DNA from: Undaria pinnatifida
Lineage: Eukaryota; Sar; Phaeophyceae; Laminariales; Alariaceae
DNA length: 64,000 nt
Direction of reading: 5' to 3'
NCBI GenBank assembly: GCA_012845835.1
Contig: JABAKD010000021.1
Span: 1,961,685 to 2,025,684, forward strand
A program made the position numbers and the translations under genes. Below the pieces are notes generated by a model. That model had not been told where the DNA came from. It saw only the letters and a program-made list of their open reading frames with translations, and did no database searches. Shown here in pieces: positions 46,801-59,244 of the stretch. The stretch's first letter is position 1. Every line of letters starts with the position of its first letter.

Positions 46801-48279
46801 AATAACTATGAAGTGGGTGGGAGCAAAGCGTAAGCGGTGTTGTTTTTTCTCTGACATTATCATTGGATTGTTGGCGAAAACCCATCGTGGTAAAAAATAT
46901 TCCTTCAAAATTCGCCCCAAATACGGTATATGCGGCTTGTAGGTAAGTTTGTTTTTCAAATTTAATACTCCAGCAAAGGTAGGTTTTGATGAAATATGCT
47001 GAACGCTTTTGGCTGTCCGCTTCATGGGCCTACAACGCATCGCGCATTGGCCCAACGCAGCTGATATCAGTTATCACGGAGCATCGTCCCTGCTTTGCAC
47101 GCGCCACCAGCTGACTGCCGTATTATTAGTGCTGTGCTGTGTCAATATTACACCTGGTGAGAACACAAAGACTGAAGACACGAGAAATGTGGCTAGAGTA
47201 TGACGCGGCTTAGCGGTGCTGGGTGGTCCAGCCAGCCGATACCACGATGGTGCGCTCTCTCCCGCTTGGAATCGTGAAGAACGCGCCGCTTACTCGTACT
47301 TGTGCCAGTGCGCTATCCTGAGATAATTGCCCGTGACAACAGTATACACTTCTGTTCCCGCCAACTTCGATCGCAGCAGCCGCGGAGGCGGTGGGGCGGT
47401 GCGAGGCCACCGAAGTCCAAGTGTCGGGTGCAGGGCGTGCTCGAAGCTGAGCGCGTCTGAGCTGTAGCAGCATACGCTGTGAGCAGCAGCAACTGCAGCA
47501 GACGACGATAATATTGCGAACCTGGTCCTAAATACCGCTAAAAAATTGAAGCTGTTGCCTTTGCCGGTGCTGGTGCTGATGCTGTATACTTTCTTGCTGA
47601 AGCGAGTGCTGTCGCTATCTGCCCCCAGCCGCTCCTTGCTGCGCTAGATGTGCTGCTGCTTGATATGGTGGGATATCGGCGGCGGCACTACAGTGATCTT
47701 TGCCACCCCCATCGCTGCTTGGTTGCCATTGCTATGTTCCTGCTACGCTATTATTTTGTTTTTTGTTTGTCTTCTTTCCTTTTTTTCGACTTGTTGCCGC
47801 AGACGTAACCTTCTCTGATCAATTTGAAAGGCCCCGAATGCAGGATTTTCTTTACGCCCAACGCAAACACAATCTATGATGAAGAGATTTGAGTTTTTTA
47901 GCACAAGAAAAGTATTTTCCGAAGAAAGGTTTTCGCCAACGCATATCCACAGTCTTTTTTTTTTCTGCGAAGTGTACGTACTCATGGCGTTCGATGGTCG
48001 TAGCACAGTCGATTTTTTATTTTATTTTGTATGACATTGGCTGTCGTCCTAGGCGTATCTTAGCGTGATACCGCAAACAACATGAAAGGACATATTGGAC
48101 CGATCGAAGCAACGATCGGTATCAGATCGTCTCCAGCACGACCTGAGGCATAAGCAAAGTAGATGGCAGGAGAAATTTTAGAGTGCGATAAAAGGCAATC
48201 CAAGCCTTGTACGCAGCCATCCATAAGCAAAACAGTAGGCACAACGTGCGAAGTCTGTCTTGCAACGGGATCTTGGAAG
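46801..48279. other. no recognisable feature
   Basis: 47540-47720 is rich in GCTG/TGCTG motifs. No convincing gene or shared repeat. Confidence 0.4.
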
Positions 48280-48440
48280 GATGCAGTACACCCTTCATGC
48301 GACTCGCCGGACACCTCACGGCGCTTCTCGATAGGTGCAGGCGATGTTTGCCTGGTAGGTGAACACCTGACGTGCTCCGCCCCGGCATAATATAGATGCA
48401 ATGGTCTATGGGCACACGACTACGGCCATGCACACATGGA
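48280..48440 (-). repeat. Dispersed repeat D2, copy 2 (inverted)
   Basis: Reverse-complement partner of 46097-46245. It lies inside a 108-residue minus-strand frame (48448-48122) of unknown meaning. Confidence 0.55.
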
Positions 48441-51350
48441 GAACACAAACCGCATCCCCCCTACCGTGCATGGCCCGGGTGCGCACGTCTTCCCTCGTTC
48501 CGTTCACGTCCCCGCCTGCCCCTTGTCACCCGTATAAGGCACGGCACCCATGCGTACTTTCGTCCGCGGTGCGTGCCCGGTCCCCCCACTAGGCCTCCTC
48601 ACCCTCACCATTGGATCCAAATGTGTCAGTTGGTGGATACTGTCCTGTTCGGCGAACAATTCCATCACCCAAACAGCCTTGATCTGCGGTGAAGTAACAT
48701 ATCACCCAGCTCGCCCAGCGCCTCTGCTTAAAACAACTCCTTCCCGTTGAGACACCTCCCTGAAGATGTCCTGCACCACGACTAACAGGTGTTTGTTCTT
48801 TTCCTCATTGCCTACTGTCTTTCTTATTCGCACTATCGCCCCCTTTAATCAAAGTATCTCCTGCCCTTCGTCCTCGGTTGTCGCCCCCACCGTGCCTTGA
48901 TCAATTGGAGCACCCTTGCCCCCAAACTATTGAGTGCGGCGCCCGTTGAGCACTCTCTCCTCCGTTCTGTACGCTTCCTCGTTGCGCACTTTCCCCGGCG
49001 TTTTTAACCCATCTTCATCGCACCCCCTCTCACCCCCGTTGTATGCGCGGTGCCGCCGCATCGTTTTCTCTTACTCGGTTCCGCGCCCGGCCTTACCGCG
49101 CCCTCCCCCGATCGTTCCGTGTGCTGCCCGGCTTGCCGGTTCCCCTTCGTTTTCTTTGCCCCCTTCCCCCCTTCAGTTTCTTGTTCGGCCTCGTTGCCGC
49201 GCCATCGTCCTTCCTCGACTGCTCCCCCCCGTCCATGCATGCCCACTAACTCTCAGGTATCCGCCTTTTTCGTTCGCGACCTCTAGCTCGTCGCCTCCTT
49301 ATTTGTACCTGGACTCCTACTTGCCCGGCCCGTCGGTTTGTGCGCGGATCTACCACGCACTTACCCCACCGATCTGTGCGCCTCGTTCCGTGCACGTCAC
49401 CGTGACGGGCTAGCCCGCCGCAACCGATGCCACCGTCGTTTTGTGCGCGGATTTACCACGCACTTACCCTACTGCTCTGTGCGCCTCGTTCCGTGCACGG
49501 CACCGTCACGGGCTAGCCCGCCGCGACCGATGCTACCGCGCCGTTACCTCCCCGGTCCCGTGCACGGTCCAATGTTGCCTTGGCGCCACCATTTCGCATG
49601 CGGCCTCGCCACGCGCTTGCCCGCCCGTCCCGTCCGGCCCCCCCGTTACTCACTTTCCCCGTCTGACCTGTCAACGGTCCCACCATGCACTTTCCTGCCT
49701 AGTCTGAGCGCAGCCCCGCTGCAAGTTTGCTCCTCCACGTTTCGTGCCAGCGCTCCCCCCGCGCACCCACACCCCCATCGTTTCGTGGGTGACTCCGCAC
49801 CTCGTCCATCGTTCCATGCACGCCCCGACTCGCGTCCGCCGCGCATGGGTGGTCTCGGTTTGTACACGCCCTCCCTCGCGTTTCCCTTGTTCCGGGGGTG
49901 GTCCCGGGCATACAACCGCCCCCTAGTTCCGTGTTGGGGCCCGCTCCGCATTTGCCCCCTTTCTGATACCTGGGCAGCCCCGTCGCAGGGTGACGCCGGC
50001 TCCGAGCATGACCCCACTTTGAACTTGCCCCCCCCGTTTCGTGCGTGGGCCCGCCCTCCACTCTCTCTAGCCATCCTCGTTTCGTGCACGGCCCCGCCTC
50101 GCATTGGCCTCGCACTTACGCCCCTGGCCTCGTTTCGTGCGCGGCCCCCTCAACACACTCAGTCGCCTCGCCACGGTTCTTGCGCCACCACGCCGCGAAC
50201 TCGGGCCCCGCCTTCTCCGTTGTGTGCGTGGCCCCGCCACGCACTCACCCTCTCGGTATCGATTCGTGCGCGGCCTCGCCGCGCACTCGCCCCCCCTCCG
50301 CCTCGTTTCGTACGTGACCCCCCCCGCGCACTCATCCCCCTCATTGTGTTTCGTATGCAGCCCCGGTACGCACTCACCCTCCCATCGCAATTTCGTACGC
50401 CGTCCTGTCGCCCACACATCCCCCCACCCGTGCCTCCTTTATTGAGCGGTTCCGTTTCGCCCCCTCTCTTGCGCACGGTTTCGCCTCACACTAACACCCT
50501 CCACTACGTGGCACGGCCCCGCCGCTGATTTCCGACCTTGTTCTGTGAGCGGAGCCTTTCCCACACATTTCTTCTCTCGGTCAAGCACCCCCCGTTTGAT
50601 GCGCACCTCCGCTGCCTACACCCACCCTCGTTCTGTACAGTGCCTTGCCAACGCCTTGCCCCCGGATTCCGTGTGTGCCCCGTTGCCATACGTTTCTCCC
50701 TTCTTCTTAACGCGCACACCCGTACCCCCTCCCTGCGCCGTCCCGTCGCGCACTTTTTCCCTCGTTCTGTGTGCAGCTCCTTTACCGCTCCCTTCTCCTT
50801 TCCGATGGGTGAAAGCCTTCCCGCGCACACGCACTCCGTGCGCGCCTACCACAACGCACCATCCTTCCCCGTCCCGGTCAGGACCACGGGCGTGCACACT
50901 TCCATTCGTTTTTGTGTTCGGTCCCAGTGCCTCAAATTGCCCCCACTTTGAAGATGCACGCCCCGCATCAAACGCCCCCAAGGTGCGCGGGCGCGTGGTC
51001 ACTTGCCCACCACGTTCCATTTACCGCCACGCCGCGCATTTTCCGGCTCGTTCAATGAGCAGCCCCGTTGCAGCACCGTCCTCTCTCTGTTGGAGTCCCG
51101 ACTACGCGCTGTGCGCACGACCCCCGCCATGCGCTTCACCCCAACGTTCAGTGCACGACTCTACCGCGCACTTTCCGAATCATTCCATAAGATGCCCCTT
51201 GTCTGCCCCTTTCAATCGCTATCGGCACGCCTGCCTTTGCGCGGCCCCGTGGCCACACACTTCCGCTTTTCCCCGTGCCCTGCAACGGTGACACGCAGAC
51301 CCCTTCGGCCACCTTTCCCTCCTTTCTCCCTCGCCTGAGTTCATCGGTCG
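48441..51350. repeat. C-rich degenerate minisatellite, ~50-bp units with hairpins
   Basis: Roughly 2.9 kb of recurring blocks of the type TCGTTTCGTGCGCGGCC followed by CGCCGCGCACTC. One clear higher-order duplication has a 103-bp period (49337 and 49440, TTTGTGCGCGGAT...). Units contain GTGCGCGGC...GCCGCGCAC dyads able to form hairpins. The plus strand is depleted in A and G. Long frames (396 and 248 residues on plus) arise because stops are rare in such DNA. They have no recognisable domain and are not called genes. Confidence 0.7.
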
Positions 51351-51779
51351 GATAGACCTCCCCGTGATTGCTCCCACCACATCTGATTTCCCCCCACTAT
51401 GTGGCTTGGCCAAATGCCCAACATCCCGCGCCATGCTCTCACCTGCCGATCCGGACTACCCTCCTCGACTCACGCTCTCCGTTGTTTGCGTGTTTGCGTG
51501 TTTGATTGTTGCCTGTGACTGCACCCATCCCCCCTCTCCGCGGGACTCCTAATATTCGACCGGAACTGGGCCAACATGTTGATTATGGACTGTACGCCTC
51601 CCATCACGTCCTTCCTGGACAAGATTCCTTGATTCGCCAACCCTCCCACCCCCGCTGTCGTTGATCTTCTGTTGGCGTAAACGTATACGCACATATATTC
51701 GTTTTCCCGTTCCCCCCTCGGTCTCCCCCCCCCGTGAGAGTACACCCCTTCCCCCCCACCCCTCCTGGATGCGTTGGAC
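51351..51779. other. no recognisable feature
   Basis: C-rich transition zone; no coding. Confidence 0.4.
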
Positions 51780-52090
51780 GCGGAAATGAGGAAGGTTTAC
51801 GTAAGTGACATGGATGAGTTCGAAGACGAGATATAAGGGAGAAAACGATCGCTATTCTAGGAGATTGATGGTGGCCGCAGACGGGGAAACAAGACGGGGA
51901 TAGGCTAACAATATTTTTTTTTGTAAGATGTGGAAAAAGCGTAATGAGCACCCAAATGTTACAGGTATCTCTATCAGAAGTAGGAACGGTGCCCCGTCTC
52001 GAAAGGGGTTGTTGGTCAATGGTCAAATGACTAAGGCAAATAACTGATCAGTACCCGCCCCCCCCCCCCTCTTCCGGCTCTCCCTCCTCC
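51780..52090 (+). pseudogene. LINE 3' end, fragment 1 (uninterrupted 3' UTR)
   Basis: Aligns with 53385-53550 plus 63178-63310. Translated traces MDEFEDEI and EIDGGRRRGNKTG correspond to the tail of a LINE protein. The 3' UTR (AATGAGCACCCAAATGTTAC ... GTAGGAACGGTG ... CTAAGGCA) is intact. It therefore shows what the second copy looked like before the insertion at 53559. Confidence 0.6.
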
Positions 52091-52259
52091 ATCCTCTCCG
52101 TCTCTACCCCCCCCAGACATCAACAACTCCCGAAGGGTTGAATAAACAGATAAATGAAAGCACTAGGAAAGTGAACGTGATAAAGGTCCAGTAGGTGTAT
52201 GTAACAAAGATACGGTTAACCCGGAAAATTTCAAATGGAAGCGTGGAGAAAATGAGCGA

Positions 52260-53558
52260 CCGTTCGTAGAGCAGTATACGTATGTTACGCCGAAGATGTT
52301 TCAAAGGACTGCTCGTGAGGTGCACACAAAGCGAAAGGAACAGGGAATGGCAAATTAGAGGTAGTCAAAATGGATGCGATCCTGACAGACCCGCACCTTG
52401 ACACTGGGATTAAAAATTGTTTTCTGATGAATGCGATTGCACCTAAGTTGTTTGCAGAAGAAGTATTAATATGGAACGCGACGTTCGTAAAACAACTGCA
52501 ACAAGTGCAGATGACAGCAGCTGGAAATATACTAGGATGCTCAAGTACGACGACTAATAGAGTATAGGAGCAGAAGAAAGAACGTACCCATTCATAGCCA
52601 ATAAAGACATGCGAAAGTTGAAACATGACAAAATAAATGATGAACATGTCAGAAAACAAGTTGCCAGACGTAGCTGAGAGGGATGTATGGGAGAAAACAA
52701 GAGGTCGAGTTGGAATAAGATGGGAGAACGTTGGCAAGAAAACATGTAAATATAAAGTGGGAGAACAAGAAGAGGTAATGTCTGTAAAGATGTTTGGCGG
52801 GTACAACACAGAAACAGAAGCACTCATAAAAGAGAAAGGGAATGGCTAGCGCTATGATATAAGATGAAACAATTAATAAATGGTATCTGCACGGCCCCAT
52901 GGATTACCCGAAAATGGTGAAACTGCGATTTCGAGTGGGGGACCCAGACCTACCAGAAACAAGAACGAGATATACCGGTAGTCGGGAGGAGGAAGACCTG
53001 GCTCCCAACATGTGCCCGTGTGGCCCAACAATAGAACATAGGACTGACTCGTGCTACGATAATGGTGCACCACCTTTTTCGGTGGTTCCTCTATTTAGGA
53101 ACAAAAGACCTCTCCCAAAAACTATTTTGATTAAACTAGAACTGCTACCAGATGAAAAACCCCATGCCCAAGCACACAACGAACATCACGCAAAAACAAA
53201 ACCTATTTCCGACAATTTTGGGTTAAGAAGCCTATTTCCGATAATTTGGGCTTTAAAAATCCCCGTCATCAAAAAACCATTTCAGAAGAGGAGAGGTACA
53301 AATTATATTATAGCCTTGATCGACTCACATAGTAGGAAAATGTGGAATGTGCTAGGAAGAACGGAATGCGTTAAGAGGATATGAGGAAATGTGACGTATG
53401 TGACATGGAAGGGTATTGTAGACAAAAGATTAGCTAGAAACGATCGCAATCATAAAAGATGGATGGTGGCCGCAGACAACGATACAGAACGGGAATGGGA
53501 TATGCAAACCGGTTCTATGAAACATTTTGGACAAGGGTAATGAGCGCCCAAATGTCTG
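52260..53558 (+). pseudogene. LINE C-terminal region, fragment 2
   Basis: Plus-strand pieces in order. 52370-52560 contains NAIAPKLFAEEVLIWNATFV and QMTAAGNILGCSSTT. 52637-52849 contains DVWEKTRGRVGIRWENV. 52899-53070 contains KLRFRVGDPDLPETRTRYT and the Cys pair MCPCG. The end reads CDVCDMEGYCR. These follow the order of the region after the RT in LINEs, with several frameshifts and stops. The upstream RT core is absent, so this is 5' truncated. It is a different family from the LINE at 22450-25502. Its 3' UTR is interrupted at 53559 and resumes at 63177. Confidence 0.65.
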
Positions 53559-53570
53559 CACACCCTGTAC

Positions 53571-53915
53571 AACTACACTAGTTGGTAGTTGCCTGCCAGA
53601 CACTACTTGTTCGAATTTCTGCGCAACTAGTTGTCTGCAGGCAACTACTGTCTTGAGATCCTGCACAACTAGTTATCTGCAGGCAACTACTTGTTTGAGA
53701 TCCGGCGCAACTATTTTCCGGCAAACAACTACTGTCTGAAGATCCCCCGAAACTAGCTGTCTGCAGGCAACAACTTGTTTGAATTCCTGCCCAACTAGGT
53801 TTCTGCAGGCAACTACTTGTTCAAATTCTGCGCAACTAGTTGTCTACGGACAACTGCTTGCTTGAGATCCTGCGATACTATTAGTTGTAGTCGTTTTGGC
53901 AACTACTTTCCAAAT
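53571..53915. repeat. 42-bp minisatellite, left array
   Basis: About eight units with a 42-bp period (starts at 53624, 53666, 53708...). Each has CAACTAGTTG, a perfect 10-bp palindrome, followed by TCTGCAGGCAACTACT, which with the preceding AGTTG forms a second near-palindrome around CTGCAG. Confidence 0.85.
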
Positions 53916-54601
53916 TGGTTCTTCGTCATAGAGAGGGAGCGAGGGATCGGAGGGAGCCTGTAGCCATAAGCCATATGTCATGAGATGGGAGAGATTGATA
54001 ACGGGACAGTACCGACTCAAATGCGTCCACATTTATTTGGGCGTAAGTCAAAGAAAACAATATTGAAAATTATTTTGCCAACCACCAGTGTTGTTGCCTC
54101 TCCACTATTGCCTCTATCCTGTCCTTTGTCGCGGATTGAAGCCACCCAGAACACAAAACGAAACACACCGCAACAAACTCCAACACCAGCCTCGCCGCCA
54201 CCGTCCGCGTCACTACGCACATTACATAAGACTGCTGTGTACAATTTGAATATCCACCCAAAACAACCACCCAACAGGTCTCTATGCACTAGTTCTTGGA
54301 GACGGTGTGGCCGCCATCCGGCGCGCCATGCCACCCCCCTTCCATAATCACTGCTGCTGCTGCTGCCGAACAAGACCCGCTACCTCCTTCCTCAGGTGGC
54401 GGACCATCACCATTTGCTAGGTCAACAGATGACATGTAGACAGTTGGCGAGAGCCCACGTATGTTGCTCGTGCGCGCGTGATGTGCGGCGCTGTTCTCGT
54501 TTGCACCACTGGATCTTGGTGATTTGTTTTAACTGTTCTAGGCTGAAGACGTCAAATTCAACGGTCCTCGGAACTCGGGACCTTAACCATCTCCGCTCGT
54601 C

Positions 54602-54917
54602 TGTCAACTCAACTAGTTGTCTGCAGACAACTACTGTCTAAGGATCCTGCGCAACTAGTTGTCTGCAGGCAACTACTAGTTTGAAATATTGCGCAACTTG
54701 TTATCTGCAGGCAACTACTGTCTATAAATCCTGCGCAACTAGTTATCTGCCCGCACCTACTTGTTTGAGGTCCGGCGCAACTAGTCTCTTGCAAACAACT
54801 ACTGTCTGAAGGTCCTCCGCATCTAGCGGTTTGCAGCCAACTACTCGTTGAATTCCTTCGCAACTTGTTGTCTGCAGGCAACTACTTGTCGAAATCCTGC
54901 GCGACTAGTTGTCTACG
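54602..54917. repeat. 42-bp minisatellite, right array (part 1)
   Basis: Seven to eight units like the left array and in the same orientation. The last one is cut at TTGTCTACG, where the Copia element begins. The array resumes at 63016. Confidence 0.85.
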
Positions 54918-57154
54918 TCTTGATTTCTAGATGAAGCTCTCGAGGCTCATAACCTGTTGATTCTTAGATGAAGCTCTCGAGGCTATAGCCTATTGATAGC
55001 TGCTTGATGCGTTGACGCAAGACAAGGCTGATAACCTGTTGATTACAACCTATTGAACTTAGGTGGCATGTGGCGTGTATCAGCTCTCTTGGCTGGTGTA
55101 CGCTCGTAGGCTCGCTTTCGGATGACCCGATGAAGACACAGCCTATATTATAAAAAATGAAAATACACTCCAGCTGTGAGATCGAAGATTCCGTCGAAAC
55201 TCATCTTTGCAAGCTGTGTGTGATACTCCGATCGACCAGCATTACGAGTTGTGTGTCCTTATTAAGGATATAGGTCGGCGACTCCCCTTACAACGACAGT
55301 GTAGCTATCAGGGTCAACAGGGTGATTTTAGTCAGTCTGTGCGCGGAAACTATAAAACCCGTTTCTGGGGGGGACAAAATCTGACAGCTGTGAAGGGAAA
55401 TGTATCCTTTTATGAAGTGAATCTTGTAAGTCGAATAACCGGTGCGGGGGGGGGGCGGAGTTTTTAGGGACCTGGAGGCCTGGTTTTGATCAAATGCGAG
55501 CGGGTTTGGAGGGGGGGGGGGGGGGGGGGGGGCGGGAATTTGTGCGTGTAAGCTATATATCTTTTCAAGGGGATAAATCTGACGGTTTTGGCGCCAGCTT
55601 ATTACTGGGGGCGGCGGGAGGGGGGGGTTGGGGCGGGGGGGGGGGCGTGTGGGGCAGCTCAATATGTGCGTGGAAACTATACATTATTTTAAGGGGATAA
55701 ATGTGACGGTTTTGGAAATAATGCATCAGTTTATCATGTATATCCTGGGGTAAGTCGTACAATCAGTGAGTAAAGAGAGGGTGGAGTGTTCGAGGGGGTG
55801 GGGTTGGGATGGGTTGGGGGGGGAGGTGGGGGGTGGGGGCGGGGGGGGGGGGGGAGGAAGGGCTTTAGGTGAGGGGTTTGTTATACGTGTGGTGCTAGGT
55901 TTAGGCGATGGTGCGGGTGATGGGGAAGATGGGGGCGTTCGAGGCGGGGGGGACACAGCGGCATGGATGGCTCTCGAAAGATAATGAGGTGATATCCTGT
56001 GCGTAAAGTGTTTATTAATCTGGCGGATTTCGATATTTGGTGGGGCGTTTGAGTAAGGGAGAGCAAGAGGGGGAGGGGGGGAGGTTTTTACGAGGTTTAG
56101 GTCACAAATAATATTCAAATACACTTCGGCTGTGAGATCAAAGATATGTACCAGCTTGTTGTACGCGTGGTGCTAGGTCTAGGCGATCGTGTGGGTGGTT
56201 GGAAAAGAGGGGGCGTTGGAGGGGGGGGTGGGGGTGGGGGGAAAATAATTGAAAACTACGTCATGGATGGTCAGAAAGATAATGACGTGATATCAACTGC
56301 GTATAGGTGTTTATTACTCAGGCCGATTTTGAATGTGAGTGAGACGTTTGGACAAACTAGGGTGAATCGGGGGACGGGGGGGGGGGGGGGGGGGGGGAGG
56401 TTGGGGTTTTTTATGAACAAGAGGGGTCAGGGGAGGGGAGAAGAGGAGGGGGGGGGGGGGGGGGCATTTCAATATATATATATATATATATTTATGATTT
56501 GAGGCAAACGAAGGCCACGGTTAGGTGAGCTTGTAGGAGCAGAGAGCTCGAGCTGAGAAGATGTTGTTCGGCGACCCCAGACCGATATGTTGATTGATGA
56601 TTAGTTTGCTCAGCAGATGAGAGCTGATGGTGAGCAAAAAGGAGTGATCGAGGTGGGCCTGGCCATTGCCTGGTCGAGACGGCACAATGCGTATGCTACG
56701 GACAGATCTACCCTAAGGGTAGATGTCTGATCTACCTACAGCAACGTTTCCTGAGGCTTGCTCGTGGTCCACCGTACCTTTGGCAATGTTCCCTGAGGTT
56801 TGCTTCTGGGAGCTTAGCTACGTCAACGTCCCAACAGTAGTCAACCTGAAATCATATTCCACGAATGTTGCTACCAGGTACTTATTCCGCCGCATTTTTT
56901 TTTATTACACCGCACTACTCGTACGTACAGCATGTACCAGCGGTTGGATATGACTAACCAGCAAGCTGCTGTGCATCATGTATCCAAGATATTGCTGCTG
57001 AGACTTGTGCTTGCTACGAGCTGCATCGATAAACGACAACAATCTGACTTATTTTAAATATCTGTTGTACGAATAACTCGCAATGTATACCAGATGACTT
57101 TTAAGTGTTATCAAGTAACGACATGATAGTTACTGACAAGCAGCATCTCTAATA
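54918..57154 (-). repeat. 3' LTR of the Copia element, enlarged by R1 long form
   Basis: Aligns with 61991-63015 except for 55150-56480, where it carries the plus-oriented R1 long form instead of the 110-bp minus-oriented R1 of the other LTR. Total length 2237 bp against 1025 bp. The unaffected parts are about 95% alike, which suggests an insertion that is not very recent. Confidence 0.8.
55164..56480 (+). repeat. R1 long form with G-run arrays, inside the LTR
   Basis: R1 at 55164-55392 is followed by repeated R1-tail pieces (GGGGATAAATCTGACGGTTT and GGGGATAAATGTGACGGTTT). At least seven runs of 8 or more G follow (near 55446, 55510, 55620, 55800-55855, 56380 and 56450). A ~340-bp module containing GTGGTGCTAGGTYTAGGCGAT and a CATGGATGG block recurs twice. 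It ends in (TA)n at about 56472-56490. Strong potential for G-quadruplexes on the plus strand. Confidence 0.65.
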
Positions 57155-57870
57155 TCTCCTCCCGTTAAGTTAACACTTTCTCACTCTGCGTTACATGATA
57201 AAAAACTCCATAACAGAAATGCATGCAGCAACAATGACAAATGTTGGGAAAAAAATTTCGCGTAGAGCAAATTTATCTTGCTAATACCCGAAGAGTGAAC
57301 ACAAAACAAGCGGACACGAAAAATTCTGCTCTGACACTATACGTGCTTCCGCATATTTATGCAAGTTAACTTACTAGCTCACAATTCTAGAATCATCAGA
57401 TGTGAACTATATTCCAATCGGTTAATCAACCAAGGAATTAAAGATGTTTGAAGTAGTCTAAAACAGTGAATGTATTCATCATTCCGCAACAATCATAGGA
57501 GTGAACAGCCTACCAATGTTCCTGCCGCCCTCAAACAAAGGAACAAAGGGGCACTGCCAGCGATTTACAGCCGGATAAGACCACATATTGTAGTGAGACA
57601 TCATCTCTCGTTTATCTCAACCTTTTGTGTGTACTTGTCCAGGTGGCGGGTTTTTATGTCCGTACATATCCTGAAGTACCGGAGATGGCGTAGTCAAATG
57701 TAAGATTCAACTGTCCAGTCGATATTGCCTATTCGACTTGTACCCTTACTTGGTACTAACTGCGATATTTCGCAATTTGCAAACCATGCACAACACCGGT
57801 CGTTGTCTCTGCTCGCCCCGTACAAAGAGAACATGCGACACTCTACGTAAAGCTTTGGTAAAGAGATAAT
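57155..57870 (-). pseudogene. Copia 3' internal region and end of pol
   Basis: Sense strand minus. About 57870-57800 translates to YLFTKALRRVSHVLFVRGE, matching the 'ADLFTKAL' type ending of Copia pol. The remaining part to the purine tract shows no coding and serves as the 3' untranslated region. Confidence 0.5.
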
Positions 57871-58180
57871 GCATTTCACACTTCCAGTGGCTTGACCTTG
57901 TTGGTGTAGACGTTGTCGGTGTAGACGTTGTTGATGTAGACGTCGGTAAATGTGCTTGATCTGTTGTTTATCGCTTGGATTTAGAGGCTTAACTTCATCT
58001 TGAAGTCGGAGAGGTAATTAGACTTATTTATCTCAAAACCTGTTGCCGTCATCGGCGCCGCCTCGACTGTTAATTATGCACCCAGTCTCTGCGTCATGGC
58101 CTCGATGTATATGGGCTCGTCGTTCAGGATGAAGAGGAAGCTTGAGGTTGGCTTGCGGGTGTACACGAATGCCGGAGATG
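57871..58180 (-). pseudogene. Copia RNase H fragment
   Basis: Sense-strand reading gives TSSFLFILNDEPIYIEAMTQ, a stop, then LTVEAAPMTATGFEINKSNY. This follows the 'STSG...FLLNG.P..W.S..Q..VALST.EAEYMA' pattern of Copia RNase H. The usual tryptophan and the catalytic surroundings are altered, and the frame is broken. An 18-bp GTAGACGTTG repeat follows at about 57903-57950. Confidence 0.6.
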
Positions 58181-59244
58181 TCGCCAGTGGCTCTTGATCG
58201 TCCTGTGTTGATTCCGCAGATCCTGTCTCGGGGTTTGCCCGTGGCTGTCCTTTGTTGTTTTGAGCGTGTGAACCTCCTCCTGACCGTCTATTTCGTTGTT
58301 GAGCTGGGCTCCAAGGCTTGGCTCAAAAATAGCTGATGTGATTTCGGGTGTAGCGGACATTGTCGATCCGTCGACCCTTGGCTCAGCTGATGGTCCGGTA
58401 GTCCCAGATGGCGATGATCCAGCGACTCCAATGGTCCCATGTGATGCTGTTGGTCCAGCTGATGCTCCAGTGATCCCACATGAATTTGATCCAGTGATCC
58501 CAGAAGCAGTGGCTCCGATGTGAAATGGTGATCAAGATTACGTTGCTCCGAAGATCCCATGCGAAGATGCTTTGGAGACCCCAGCTCCGGTAATTCCGGT
58601 TCCGGTGATTCCAAGCGATGCTGATCCGTGAAGTAGATGGCATCTGAGTGTGTCGTTGGGGATTTTAATCACCCGGTTTTCCTCCTCCGAGATCCGAAAC
58701 GGGTCTCTCTCGGTGCAGGTGAAGTTTAAACACGTGGTCGGTGGGGTTGTCCCCGATGCTCCTGTTGCGTGCGTGTTGTCAAAGGTATCCTCGACTCTTG
58801 GATTGGGTCTTGTACTGGCGGTCTCGTGATGCGGTACATCCGGTGCGGCCCCAGTTGTAGTAGAATGTGCGTCTCCGGGCGTCAGAGCAGGTGTGATTCC
58901 TGTCCAGGACACTCCTGAACTTCTTGCGGTAGTGCTCCAGCCCTTGATAACGATTCTCCAATATCTGGTGATGATGACTCTTCTTCTGATGAGGATGCTC
59001 CAGCTCCCGTCGATTACGCTCCGGCTAGTGTCGATGACGTTTCCTCTCCCAGAAGGTTGTTCTCGTAGTAGTGTAGCATGACCTGGACTAGAGCACAAAA
59101 GCGCTCCGTCTCAGTGACAATGGCTTTCTCGGGCTTGTACGGGACTTGCGCATGTTGGCGCTCAGTCTTCGTGACAGTGGCCTCTTTGGGCGTGTTGTTT
59201 CCGCCTGACGGTGTGCACTCCTTTTGGGTCGCGTGATTCTGTCC
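58181..59244 (-). pseudogene. Copia linker with GITG-type repeats; no integrase or RT recognised
   Basis: A long minus frame (59098-58538) and its same-frame continuation (58500-58124) contain repeats such as SLGITGTGITGAG and ATASGITGS. These are coded by a 15-18-bp minisatellite (plus: CCAGTGATCCCA units). 59244-59100 in another frame has KEATVTKTERQHAQVPYKPE-type repeats. No HHCC or DDE integrase motif and no YVDD reverse transcriptase motif was found. An internal deletion is inferred. Confidence 0.45.

Noticed and set aside
49338-51291. 396- and 248-residue open frames on the plus strand
   Set aside because: They run through a C-rich minisatellite poor in stop codons. Unit length is not consistently a multiple of three and no domain is recognisable.
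53571-53915. CRISPR-like array of short palindromic repeats
   Set aside because: No unique spacers: the whole 42-bp unit repeats. Eukaryotic context, no cas genes, and the array lies inside a transposon.
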